A stretch of DNA of 64,000 nucleotides, taken from the NCBI RefSeq assembly GCF_003054055.1, contig NZ_QBKI01000016.1, positions 1-64,000 on the forward strand. Direction: 5' to 3'. The stretch comes from Pontibacter mucosus. GTDB taxonomy: Bacteria > Bacteroidota > Bacteroidia > Cytophagales > Hymenobacteraceae. Below are positions 52,690 to 60,461 of the stretch, piece after piece (within the stretch, counting starts at the first letter, position 1; every line of letters begins with the position of its first letter). The translations under genes were made by a program, and so were the position numbers. The notes beneath the pieces were generated by a model. It was not told the origin of the DNA. It saw only the letters and a list, made by a program, of their open reading frames with translations, and did not search any database.

Positions 52690-53412
52690 CTAGTCCTGCT
52701 GGGCAAACACCCGGCGCAACAGCTCTGTGGTGCGGGCAACGGGGTTTTCCCGGATCTTCAGCTCCTCCTGTGCCACCAGGGTGAACAGGCCGTCTATGGC
52801 TTTTTGGGTAGCGTAGTCGTCCAGGTCCGGGTTTACTTTTTGCACCAACGGAATCTTGTTGTACTGCGTCACCAGGTCTGTATAGTAGCGGGTGGCGTTC
52901 GTTTTCTCCAGTGATTTAACCATGACCGGGTTAAAGGAATCGTACAGCTGCTGCGAGGTGGTGCGCTTGAGGTAGTTGGTGGCGGCATCCTTCTCCCCTT
53001 TCAGAATCCCCCAGGCGTCCTGTATGGTCATTTGCTTGATGGCGCTCACAAAGATAGGCACCGCGCTTTTGGCCGCGTCCTCGGCCCCACGGTTCAGGGT
53101 AAGTATAAACTTATCCACTTCGCCACCAAGCCCAACCTGGCGCAGGGTGTTCTCCACGCGCTTCACATCCTCCGGAAAGGGAATTCGGATAAGCGAGTTG
53201 CCATAAAAGCCATCGGTCTGGGAGGCCTTGCCGGCGCCGTTGGAGATACCCACCTCCAGGGCCTGCTTCAGCCCAGCCGCCACCTCGGTTTGGGTAACAG
53301 GCACACCGGTACCGGTCAGTACGCCGTCCATGGTGCGCTGCAGATCGGTCACGGTACAGGCAGAGGCGCCCATTGCCACGGCCAGGGCAGAAGTATAAAT
53401 CAGCTTCTTCAT
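52690..53412 (-). CDS. DUF4197 domain lipoprotein
   Basis: 240 residues from the ATG at 53410-53412. A longer frame reaches 54186 but would lie antisense to the start of cinA, so I reject it. A lipoprotein signal ends at C19 (MGASAC). The DUF4197 domain fills the rest: VAAGLKQALEVGISNGAG, IRIPFPEDVKRVENTLRQVG, then DAWGILKGEKDAATNYLKRT and DYATQKAIDGLFTLVAQEE. The fold is all-helical by appearance. No function is established for the family. It is divergent from cinA with a 147-base shared upstream region, where TATATTTG (minus, 53551-53558) may be its -7 box. Confidence 0.88.
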   Translation of the reverse strand: MKKLIYTSALAVAMGASACTVTDLQRTMDGVLTGTGVPVTQTEVAAGLKQALEVGISNGAGKASQTDGFYGNSLIRIPFPEDVKRVENTLRQVGLGGEVDKFILTLNRGAEDAAKSAVPIFVSAIKQMTIQDAWGILKGEKDAATNYLKRTTSQQLYDSFNPVMVKSLEKTNATRYYTDLVTQYNKIPLVQKVNPDLDDYATQKAIDGLFTLVAQEELKIRENPVARTTELLRRVFAQQD

Positions 53413-53559
53413 GTATGGTTTTGTAATGATTTCTCTTATATGAAAAGTATAAAGTATGGCCCTGCAAAGTATAGGCGCGGCAATGTATGCAATCTGCCGC
53501 AACATCTTTACCTTTATCAGGTTTAAAAAGCCTACACATAAATCAGACCACAAATATAC

Positions 53560-54819
53560 ATGAAAGCAGTTACTACTGAGATAATCACGATTGGCGATGA
53601 GATCCTGTACGGCCAGATCGTGGACACCAACTCTGCCTGGATGGGCGCCGAGCTGGCTAAAATTGGGGTGAGGGTGAAGCAGATAACCTCTATTTCGGAT
53701 AATGCGGAACATATCACCCAAGCCCTGGATGAGGCCAAAACCCGCGCCGATATTATCCTGATGACCGGCGGCCTGGGCCCCACTAAAGATGACCTGACCA
53801 AACAGGTGCTCACCGACTACTTCCATACTTCGCTGAGGCTGCACGAACCCTCGCTGGCCCACCTGACCGAGCTTTTTCGCGGCCGCGGCAAGGAGTTGAC
53901 CGAGATAAACCGCGAGCAGGCCTACCTTCCCGAGAGCTGCACGCCGGTAACCAACGCCTTGGGCACGGCACCGGGCATGTGGTTTGAGCAGGACGGGAAG
54001 GTGTTCGTGTCGATGCCGGGAGTGCCCTTTGAGATGAAGCGCATGATGACTGACATTGTGCTGCCGCAGCTGAAAGTATACTTTAAGACCCCGCACATCC
54101 TCCACAAAGTTGTGCAAACCATCGGCCTGCCTGAGTCGCTGCTTTCGGAACGCCTGGAGGCCTGGGAAACGAATCTGCCCGGGCACCTGAAACTGGCTTA
54201 CCTGCCCAACCTAAATGGTGTGCGCCTCCGCCTGACCGGGCAAGGCACGGACGAGGCCATACTTGAAAAGGAAATGCAGGAGCAGATCAAAAAACTCCCT
54301 GCGATCCTGGGCAAGCATATTTTCGCTTACGGTGAGGTGACGCTGGAGGAAGCCATCGGCCGGCTGCTGACCGAGCGCGGCCTGACGGTGGCCACGGCCG
54401 AGAGCTGCACCGGGGGCCTGCTGGCGCACAAGCTGACAAGTATAGCCGGCAGCTCGGCCTATTTTATCGGCAGCGTCATCGCCTATCACAACGAGGTGAA
54501 AATACAGGAGCTGCACGTGGCACCTGAAACCCTGCAACAGCATGGCGCCGTAAGCGAGGCTACCGTGCGCGCCATGGCCGAGAACGTGCGCCTGAAGTTC
54601 GACACTGACATTGGCCTGGCCACCAGCGGCATTGCCGGCCCCGACGGCGGCACGCCCGACAAACCGGTGGGCACCATCTGGATAGCCTACGCCGACAAGT
54701 ATAAAACGGTGGCTAAACTGCTCAACTACAACAAAGGCCGGCTGCTCAATATAGAGTATACTGCCATGGCTGTGCTGAACCTGCTGCGGCAAAGTTTGGA
54801 GCCAACGGTTGAGGAATAG
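53560..54819 (+). CDS. cinA: CinA-family protein (nicotinamide-nucleotide amidohydrolase)
   Basis: 419 residues, full length. Residues 1-170 are the MoCF-binding-like domain (AVTTEIITIGDEILYGQIVD, then MTGGLGPTKDDLTK), known in CinA as an ADP-ribose pyrophosphatase. Residues 255-415 are the CinA C-terminal amidase domain (TVATAESCTGGLLAHKLTSI with the catalytic serine/cysteine region, and TSGIAGPDGGTPDKPVGTIW). It recycles NMN to nicotinate mononucleotide in pyridine nucleotide salvage. It is cytoplasmic. Its last codons contain the -33 element of the promoter for the E2 gene that follows. Confidence 0.94.
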   Translation: MKAVTTEIITIGDEILYGQIVDTNSAWMGAELAKIGVRVKQITSISDNAEHITQALDEAKTRADIILMTGGLGPTKDDLTKQVLTDYFHTSLRLHEPSLAHLTELFRGRGKELTEINREQAYLPESCTPVTNALGTAPGMWFEQDGKVFVSMPGVPFEMKRMMTDIVLPQLKVYFKTPHILHKVVQTIGLPESLLSERLEAWETNLPGHLKLAYLPNLNGVRLRLTGQGTDEAILEKEMQEQIKKLPAILGKHIFAYGEVTLEEAIGRLLTERGLTVATAESCTGGLLAHKLTSIAGSSAYFIGSVIAYHNEVKIQELHVAPETLQQHGAVSEATVRAMAENVRLKFDTDIGLATSGIAGPDGGTPDKPVGTIWIAYADKYKTVAKLLNYNKGRLLNIEYTAMAVLNLLRQSLEPTVEE

Positions 54820-54838
54820 CCTAAAATATTTAACTTTG
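54809..54838 (+). promoter_or_regulatory. Promoter of the E2 gene, overlapping the end of cinA
   Basis: TTG (54809-54811), a 19-base spacer and TAACTTTG (54831-54838) match the Bacteroidota consensus exactly. The leader is about 100 bases. The -33 box is inside the last codons of cinA. Confidence 0.7.
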
Positions 54839-54945
54839 TCTGGATTTTAAGTCGACAGGGCCTTGGAGGGGTTAGTACTCACTTTCCTTTTCACCGGCCT
54901 GCGTGTAAACCCTGAATTAAAAACGATCAACGAAGAACGACATAT

Positions 54946-56304
54946 ATGGCACTTGTAGAAATGGTTATGCCCAAAATGGGCGAGAGTATCATGGAAGGTA
55001 CCGTTTTGAAATGGCTCAAAGACGTGGGTGATACCATTGAGCAGGACGAATCGGTGCTGGAAGTGGCAACCGACAAAGTTGACACCGAGGTACCAGCCCT
55101 GCAAGGTGGCGTGCTGAAGGAGATTCTGGTGAAGGAAGGAGACGTGGTGGCTGTGGGTGCCCCTATCGCCATCATCGCCACCAACGGCGAGGATACCGCT
55201 GCTCCTGCCGCACCTGCTGCTACCGAAGCTCCGGCTGCGCCACAGGCTGCCGCTCCACAGGAGGCTGCGCCTGCCGCTGCTTCTGCCGCTTCCGTAGCCA
55301 AGCTCGACAAGCCCGCCAGTGGCCGTTTCTACTCTCCGCTGGTGCTCAACATTGCCCGCGAGGAAGGCATCTCGATGGAGGAACTGGAGTACGTACCAGG
55401 TACCGGCAGCGAAGGGCGTGTGTCCAAGAAAGATATACTGGCCTACGTAGAGAGCCGCAAAAATGCACCGGCTGCTCCGGTTACCCAAGCACCGGCTCCT
55501 CCCGCACAGACCCAACCGCAGGTACAGGCTCCGGCCGCGCAGCCGCAGGCCACTCCTGCCCCGGCCGCAGTGAAGCCAGCCGCCTCTGTAGGCGGAAACA
55601 CCGAGATCATCGAAATGGACCGTATGCGCAAGATGATTGCCGACCGCATGGTGGAAAGCAAGCGCATCTCCCCGCACGTTACCTCTTTCGTGGAAGCCGA
55701 CGTAACCAACCTCGTGAACTGGCGCAACAAGTGGAAGGACGTGTACAAGAAGCGCGAGGGCGAAAACCTGACCTTCACGCCGATCTTTATCCAAGCCATT
55801 GCCAAAGCCATCCAGGATTTCCCGATGATCAACGTCTCGGTGGACGGCGGCAACATCATCCGCCACAAGGACATCAACATCGGCATGGCCGTGGCACTGC
55901 CAAGCGGTAACCTGATCGTGCCTAACATCAAAAACGCTGACCAGCTGAACCTGAACGGCCTGACCAAAAAGGTGAACGACCTGGCTAACCGTGGCCGCAT
56001 GAATAAACTGACTCCAGACGACCTGGCAGGCGGCACTTATACTATCTCCAACGTGGGCTCTTTTGGCAACGTGATGGGCACGCCGATCATCATGCAGCCA
56101 CAGGTGGCCATCCTGGCTGTGGGCGCTATCAAGAAGAAGCCGGCTGTAATCGAGACACCGGAGGGCGACCTGATTGGCATCCGCCACTTCATGTTCCTGT
56201 CGCACTCCTACGACCACCGCGTGGTGGACGGCTCGCTGGGCGGCATGTTCGTGCGCCGTGTGGCCGACTACCTGGAGCAGTTTGACGTGAATCAGGCGAT
56301 ATAA
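54946..56304 (+). CDS. 2-oxoacid dehydrogenase E2 component (dihydrolipoamide acyltransferase)
   Basis: 452 residues. The lipoyl domain (1-77) has the lipoyl-lysine K44 in VATDKVDTEVPA. An Ala/Pro-rich linker (85-125) leads to the E1/E3-binding domain (about 128-172: SPLVLNIAREEGISMEELEY), then a second Pro/Ala linker and the catalytic acyltransferase domain (about 218-452) with the active-site SYDHRVVDGSLGG. One lipoyl domain and the KVDTEVPA context suit branched-chain or 2-oxoglutarate-type E2 enzymes; I cannot choose. No E1 or E3 gene is adjacent. It forms the core of the cytoplasmic multienzyme complex. Confidence 0.93.
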   Translation: MALVEMVMPKMGESIMEGTVLKWLKDVGDTIEQDESVLEVATDKVDTEVPALQGGVLKEILVKEGDVVAVGAPIAIIATNGEDTAAPAAPAATEAPAAPQAAAPQEAAPAAASAASVAKLDKPASGRFYSPLVLNIAREEGISMEELEYVPGTGSEGRVSKKDILAYVESRKNAPAAPVTQAPAPPAQTQPQVQAPAAQPQATPAPAAVKPAASVGGNTEIIEMDRMRKMIADRMVESKRISPHVTSFVEADVTNLVNWRNKWKDVYKKREGENLTFTPIFIQAIAKAIQDFPMINVSVDGGNIIRHKDINIGMAVALPSGNLIVPNIKNADQLNLNGLTKKVNDLANRGRMNKLTPDDLAGGTYTISNVGSFGNVMGTPIIMQPQVAILAVGAIKKKPAVIETPEGDLIGIRHFMFLSHSYDHRVVDGSLGGMFVRRVADYLEQFDVNQAI

Positions 56305-56329
56305 CCGGACAAAAGTATAAAGTATAGAA

Positions 56330-56361
56330 AGCAGCCTGCCGTGTTACCGCGGCAGGCTGCT
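56330..56361 (+). terminator. Terminator after the E2 gene
   Basis: A 12-base perfect stem, AGCAGCCTGCCG (56330-56341) with CGGCAGGCTGCT (56350-56361), then a T-run (CTTTTT). Two AAGTATA copies lie just before it (56313-56327). Confidence 0.9.
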
Positions 56362-56935
56362 CTTTTTAAAGACCAAAGGAAGTATACGCAGCGATTCTTA
56401 TGAGCAGATGATTGTGTGAGTTGTTTCAGCCTGAGTAAGACATAAATTGAAACAGCGGCAGTATATTAATATGTGTGCCGTCCGATTTAGCTTGAGAGAT
56501 GTTGATACCGCCTTTCCGGAGAAGGCGTCGTGGCAGGTAATATCCTACTAATCCCGCTCAAATATTTTTTTTATTTATACTATATATATTTGTATTATTA
56601 CAACTATTATTCTATATTAGTTACGGAATGTCCTGTATGCCTTTTTTGGAAAGGCCGGCAGGCAAAACAGGCTCAGGTTAGCGCTCAAAACCTACGGTAG
56701 ATTCATTTTTACAGCCAGCCGAAGTTTCCCTCACTGCCAAGGTTATGAAACCGAGCCTGTATATCACTTATACATTCAATGCTTTTGCTCAAGGGAGAAC
56801 TCGAGTATAAAAGGGCTTAGTACATACTGCCCTCTTTCTGCTTTTGGTCTTTTTCAATGATTACGGATTGACGGCTCAACTTGCGCCTAATCCGCTGTCA
56901 ATATCACTTGCTGTGCTCACCACATACAAAAGATA
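56362..56935. other. Intergenic, partly AT-rich; no gene seen
   Basis: A roughly 65-base A/T-rich tract (about 56560-56625, with TATATATATTTG-like runs) sits in the middle of otherwise mixed sequence. No reading frame or repeat could be supported. Confidence 0.5.
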
Positions 56936-57474
56936 ATGGATAGGATAATAGAAGCAGATCTTTTCCGCTACGGTGGATTATCAGGCACAAAAGGGCTTCT
57001 AAAAGGCCTTCAGAATCCCGGGTTCAGGTACATGTATTTGCTGCGCAAGGCGTCAAAGTATAAGAAGAACTCCTTCAAGTGGCTGCTGTTCAATTTCCTC
57101 AAATCACGCTACTCGCATAAGTATGGGTTTCAAATTCCTTCCTCAACCCAAATCGGCGAGGGATTTTACATTGGGCACTATGGACCTATAGTGATTAACG
57201 GCAAGGCAAAAACTGTAATATCACGCACAATGTTACGATTGGGCAGGCGAACAGGGGCAGGTTAAAAGGCTACCCAACCATTGGCGACAATGTATGGATT
57301 GGGACGGGCTCCGTAATTGTTGGTAACGTGCGTATCGGGTCGAACGTGCTGATTGCCCCTAACGCCTTTGTCAATGTTGATGTTCCGGATAACTCGCTGG
57401 TAGTAGGAAACCCGTGCAAAATACTGGAGAAAGAGGCCCCTTGCGAGGGGTATATCAATAGCACCTTAAACTGA
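56936..57474 (+). pseudogene. Frameshifted hexapeptide-repeat acetyltransferase (serine acetyltransferase-like)
   Basis: The first part (56936-57265) reads MDRIIEADLFRYGG, then RKASKYKKNSFKWLLFNFLK and IPSSTQIGEGFYIGHYGPIV, the N-terminal helices and first hexapeptide turns of a colanic-acid/serine acetyltransferase-like protein. After GKAK at about 57210 the frame is lost; in the next frame (to the TGA at 57472-57474) it continues CNITHNVTIGQANRGRLKGY, then IGDNVWIGTGSVIVGNVRIG and VGNPCKILEKE. The two parts join cleanly if one turn of IG-type residues (net 3n+1 bases) is missing. The gene is probably dead, unless the shift is a sequencing error. The acceptor is unknown; relatives acetylate sugars of surface glycans. 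Confidence 0.85.
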
Positions 57475-57582
57475 CACCGCACTGCTCGTGCAGAGGCCTA
57501 TGCCTGTTCCAGCAACTGAACCACGACAGACCGGTAACTATGGTGCAGGCGGGAAAGAGGTCCTTCTCATGCCCCGGCTGTT

Positions 57583-57610
57583 GCATAAATGGAGAATCTT
57601 CCATTTATGC
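57583..57610. other. Inverted repeat
   Basis: GCATAAATGGA (57583-57593) and TCCATTTATGC (57600-57610), a perfect 11-base stem with a 6-base loop. No T-run, so not an obvious terminator. Confidence 0.4.
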
Positions 57611-57630
57611 CCACTACCGTAGGTAAAAAT

Positions 57631-57659
57631 AAAAAGGGCCGCCCGCTTTAGGCAGCCCC
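57631..57659 (-). terminator. Terminator of the SusCD/phosphatase operon
   Basis: On the minus strand GGGCTGCC pairs with GGCGGCCC (one G-T pair) over a 7-base loop, followed by TTTTTATTTTT. It lies 39 bases past the stop of the endonuclease/exonuclease/phosphatase gene. Confidence 0.82.
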
Positions 57660-57697
57660 ATCTGTTTTAAATAAGCCAGGTGTTATCTCAGGAAGGA

Positions 57698-58558
57698 TTA
57701 TTTTTTACCGCCCTTCCTGCCATAAGTCAGATCAACCAGAATCGGGAAGTGATCCGAAGGAAACTTCCCATAGTAGGTGTCCGTCAGTATCCCCCATTTG
57801 TTCACGCTGAAATGGTCGGAAACAAACACGTGGTCAATTACCTCATCCCGCTTGGTATCCTGCTTGAAACCATTAAAGGAAGCATTGTTGGCATACGGAT
57901 GCGTTACCTCCCTGTAAGTGTCCTTCAGCAGATTAGATTCGGCGAGCAGCTTGTACCATGCGCTGGCATGATCCCCGTTGAAGTCACCGGCAAGTATAAC
58001 GGGGTTCTTTCCGGCTATCTCCTCCATTTTGCGAAGGATGAGCTTGCTGCTCTCGTTTCTGGCCTGCACCCCCTGGTGATCGAAATGAGCGTTGAAGAAG
58101 TAAAAGCGCTGCTTGGTTTTCTTGTCCTGCAAGTATACCCAGGAGGTGATGCGGTGGCAGCAGGTGGCATCCCAGCCTAAGGAAGGCTTATCCGGTGTTT
58201 CCGAAAGCCAGAAGTTGCCTTTATCCAGCACCGTGAACCTGTCTTTTTTGAAAAAGATTGCCGAATGCTCCCCCTTGTCTTTCCCGTCGTCCCTCCCGGC
58301 TCCGAACCGCTCGTACTGCGGCAGGGCCTTGCTGATATCGTCCAGTTGGTGCTTTAGCCCTTCCTGGGTGCCGAACACATCGAAATCGTGAAAACGCAGC
58401 AGTTCCGCTACGTAAGGGGCTCTGTCAACCCATAGGTTTCCAGTGTCCCGGGGGTTATCAAACCGAATGTTATAGGAAGCTACCCGGAGTTGCTGCGCCT
58501 GGGCAAGCGACACAAAACCAGCCAAGAAGAAGAGCAGGAATAAACGTTTTAAATTCAT
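57698..58558 (-). CDS. Secreted endonuclease/exonuclease/phosphatase-family hydrolase
   Basis: 286 residues. A signal peptide (1-21, ending SLAQA) leads to a complete EEP fold: LRVASYNIRFDN (metal-binding N), GTQEGLKHQL (metal-binding E), FNAHFDHQGVQARNESSKLI, ILAGDFNGDHAS (catalytic D and N) and the terminal SDHFPILVDL with the catalytic D269-H270. Family chemistry is metal-dependent cleavage of a phosphodiester or phosphomonoester (nucleic acid, inositol phosphate, sphingomyelin). It is exported, and is the third gene of a susC-susD-EEP operon, so it probably processes a phosphate-containing ligand imported by that pair; which one is unknown. Confidence 0.9.
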   Translation of the reverse strand: MNLKRLFLLFFLAGFVSLAQAQQLRVASYNIRFDNPRDTGNLWVDRAPYVAELLRFHDFDVFGTQEGLKHQLDDISKALPQYERFGAGRDDGKDKGEHSAIFFKKDRFTVLDKGNFWLSETPDKPSLGWDATCCHRITSWVYLQDKKTKQRFYFFNAHFDHQGVQARNESSKLILRKMEEIAGKNPVILAGDFNGDHASAWYKLLAESNLLKDTYREVTHPYANNASFNGFKQDTKRDEVIDHVFVSDHFSVNKWGILTDTYYGKFPSDHFPILVDLTYGRKGGKK

Positions 58559-58651
58559 AAAGCCAATTATCTTAGAAATTCAAGTGGTACAATGTTAATT
58601 AGAGCCAAGTATAAATTTCTGCCCCTGCTCCGCAAAGCAGGGGGCAGAAGC

Positions 58652-60427
58652 TTACCATCCGGGATTTTGCCCCAAGGCAGGGTTCATGAGCCTGTCGCTC
58701 TCCGGGATAGGATAAAGGTAGTGCTTTTCCTCCCAGTCCCTGGGGATATTGTTGAGCCAGGTGAGTTCGCCGCGCGTTCCTTCCGACAAGCGCTGCGGGT
58801 TTACACCGCCACTGATCGTCTCAGACACATTCACGTAAGTAACGCCCGGCAAACGGTCTGATGGCATTGCCTGCTGGTAGAAGACCACATCCATGGCTCC
58901 GTCCTCATTCAGGTCGAGCGGCTGGTTCAGGGCCGGCACATAGAAGCCGTTCCACTCCATTTCCATCAGTTCTCCCTTTCGCCACCTGACAATGTCATCG
59001 AAGCGCAGCCCTTCCAGTACGAGTTCAATGCCTCTTTCCCGGCGTACCTCTAAAAGCGCTGGGTCTGTTATCTCAGGGAAATAGTGCGCCTTTAAGTAGG
59101 GGTCGGCCTCCGTAGGTTTGGTAGACAGCCCGCCGGTTATGCCGGCCCGTTGGCGCAGCGCCCCTATCGTCTTGGCCCAATCCTGGTCGGTGAAGGTGCC
59201 TAACTCCGCTTTCGCCTCGGCGTAGTTAAGCAGCACCTCGGCGTAGCGGATGATTGAGATGGAGTTGATATTCCTGCTGCCGCCGTCATAGTACATATCA
59301 TCCAGCGTCCATTTAATAGGTTGGTAGCCCGTGTAAGTATAAGAGAAAACAGGGGGAGCCGGTACCTGTGCCCCACCGTTGATGCGCTTGTAGTCCCCTG
59401 AACGAATGGTTTGCTGCAGTCGCTTGTCTCTTCCTTTCATCTCCTGGGCAAACACCATTGTCTCATAGCCTGGCTTGCTGGTAAAAGGAGTTCCGTCCTC
59501 GTTCAGGTAGGTATTCACAAAGGTTCTGATCAGGCTTACGCGAGAGCCATAGGTGGCGCTGGTCCACCACCAGTTGGCATCGTTGTACACATTCAGGGCG
59601 GGGTCCACTACCGCGGCCAGCATTACCTCCGATCCTACCGGAGCCGGACTGGTAAACAACTGCCGGTAAGCTTGTTCAGGCCCGCCGGCTGTGCTGAGGC
59701 TAAAACCGCCCTCGTTCATCACTTTCTCAGCCGCAGCGGCGGCTTCCTGCAACCACTGGTCGGCGGTGCCGCCCAGCCCATGTTGGGTGTGATACTTGCG
59801 GAAGGTGCCTTCATATAATGCCACCCTCGACTTAAAGGCATAGGCAACCTGGCGGGTAATCCGGCTTCTGGTATCGTCACGGGTGGTGGAGATGTTTTCG
59901 CAGGCGAAGTTCAGGTCGGCGAGCACCGAGTCCATTACCACCGCCCGTGGGTCGCGCCCGTTAAACAGGGCCGGGTCGTCCACATCTATGGGCTTGCTGA
60001 TCCAGGGCACATCGCCAAAGCGCTTTACCTTGTCGAAATAGAACCAGGCACGGAAAAACCGGGCCAAGGCGGTGTAGTGCTTTCTCACCTCCGGCGATAC
60101 GTTCGTACTGTTGTTGTTAGCAATAAAGTAGTTGATGTTCCGCAGTTCACTCCAGCCCCAGCCAGAACTTTGCCGCGGTCCGAAGGCCCCCTGCCTCAGA
60201 AAGTCAGGCACCTGGGTTCTGGCGGCATAGTCGGCCATCGCGTCTCCCCGGTGGATATCGTTGGCGCTGGGTAACACGTTGTAAAAAGAGTTGGCATATA
60301 GCTCCAGGCCACGCTCGCTGTTGAACACGGCATCCTTCGTAGCAGTGTCAACCGGTGCCTGGTCCAGCTTCTCACAGGCAGTGAAAATCACGCTAAAGAG
60401 AACAAGCCAAATAAGTTGCTTCTTCAT
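58652..60427 (-). CDS. SusD/RagB-family surface lipoprotein (phosphatase operon)
   Basis: 591 residues, longer than the other two SusD proteins here. A lipoprotein signal ends at C18 (SVIFTAC), then EKLDQAP. SusD landmarks are ALARFFRAWFYFDKVKRFGD near 122, SIIRYAEVLLNYAEAKAELG near 400, and RRERGIELVLEGLRFDDIVR near 465. It partners the susC upstream (34-base gap) and precedes the EEP gene by 93 bases. The ligand is not evident. Confidence 0.93.
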   Translation of the reverse strand: MKKQLIWLVLFSVIFTACEKLDQAPVDTATKDAVFNSERGLELYANSFYNVLPSANDIHRGDAMADYAARTQVPDFLRQGAFGPRQSSGWGWSELRNINYFIANNNSTNVSPEVRKHYTALARFFRAWFYFDKVKRFGDVPWISKPIDVDDPALFNGRDPRAVVMDSVLADLNFACENISTTRDDTRSRITRQVAYAFKSRVALYEGTFRKYHTQHGLGGTADQWLQEAAAAAEKVMNEGGFSLSTAGGPEQAYRQLFTSPAPVGSEVMLAAVVDPALNVYNDANWWWTSATYGSRVSLIRTFVNTYLNEDGTPFTSKPGYETMVFAQEMKGRDKRLQQTIRSGDYKRINGGAQVPAPPVFSYTYTGYQPIKWTLDDMYYDGGSRNINSISIIRYAEVLLNYAEAKAELGTFTDQDWAKTIGALRQRAGITGGLSTKPTEADPYLKAHYFPEITDPALLEVRRERGIELVLEGLRFDDIVRWRKGELMEMEWNGFYVPALNQPLDLNEDGAMDVVFYQQAMPSDRLPGVTYVNVSETISGGVNPQRLSEGTRGELTWLNNIPRDWEEKHYLYPIPESDRLMNPALGQNPGW

Positions 60428-60461
60428 AAGATGTTATACTTAGGAATGGAAATAATTTCGT

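Noticed and set aside
53413..54186. N-terminal extension of the DUF4197 protein
   Set aside because: It would run antisense through the first half of cinA, and a normal lipoprotein signal begins at the ATG at 53412.
54847..56217. 456-codon open frame antisense to the E2 gene
   Set aside because: It is a shadow of a GC-rich, alanine-rich gene on the other strand; the translation has no domain and an implausible composition.
57583..57610. Terminator for the broken acetyltransferase
   Set aside because: The inverted repeat lacks a T-run and is over 100 bases past the stop, so I list it only as an inverted repeat.
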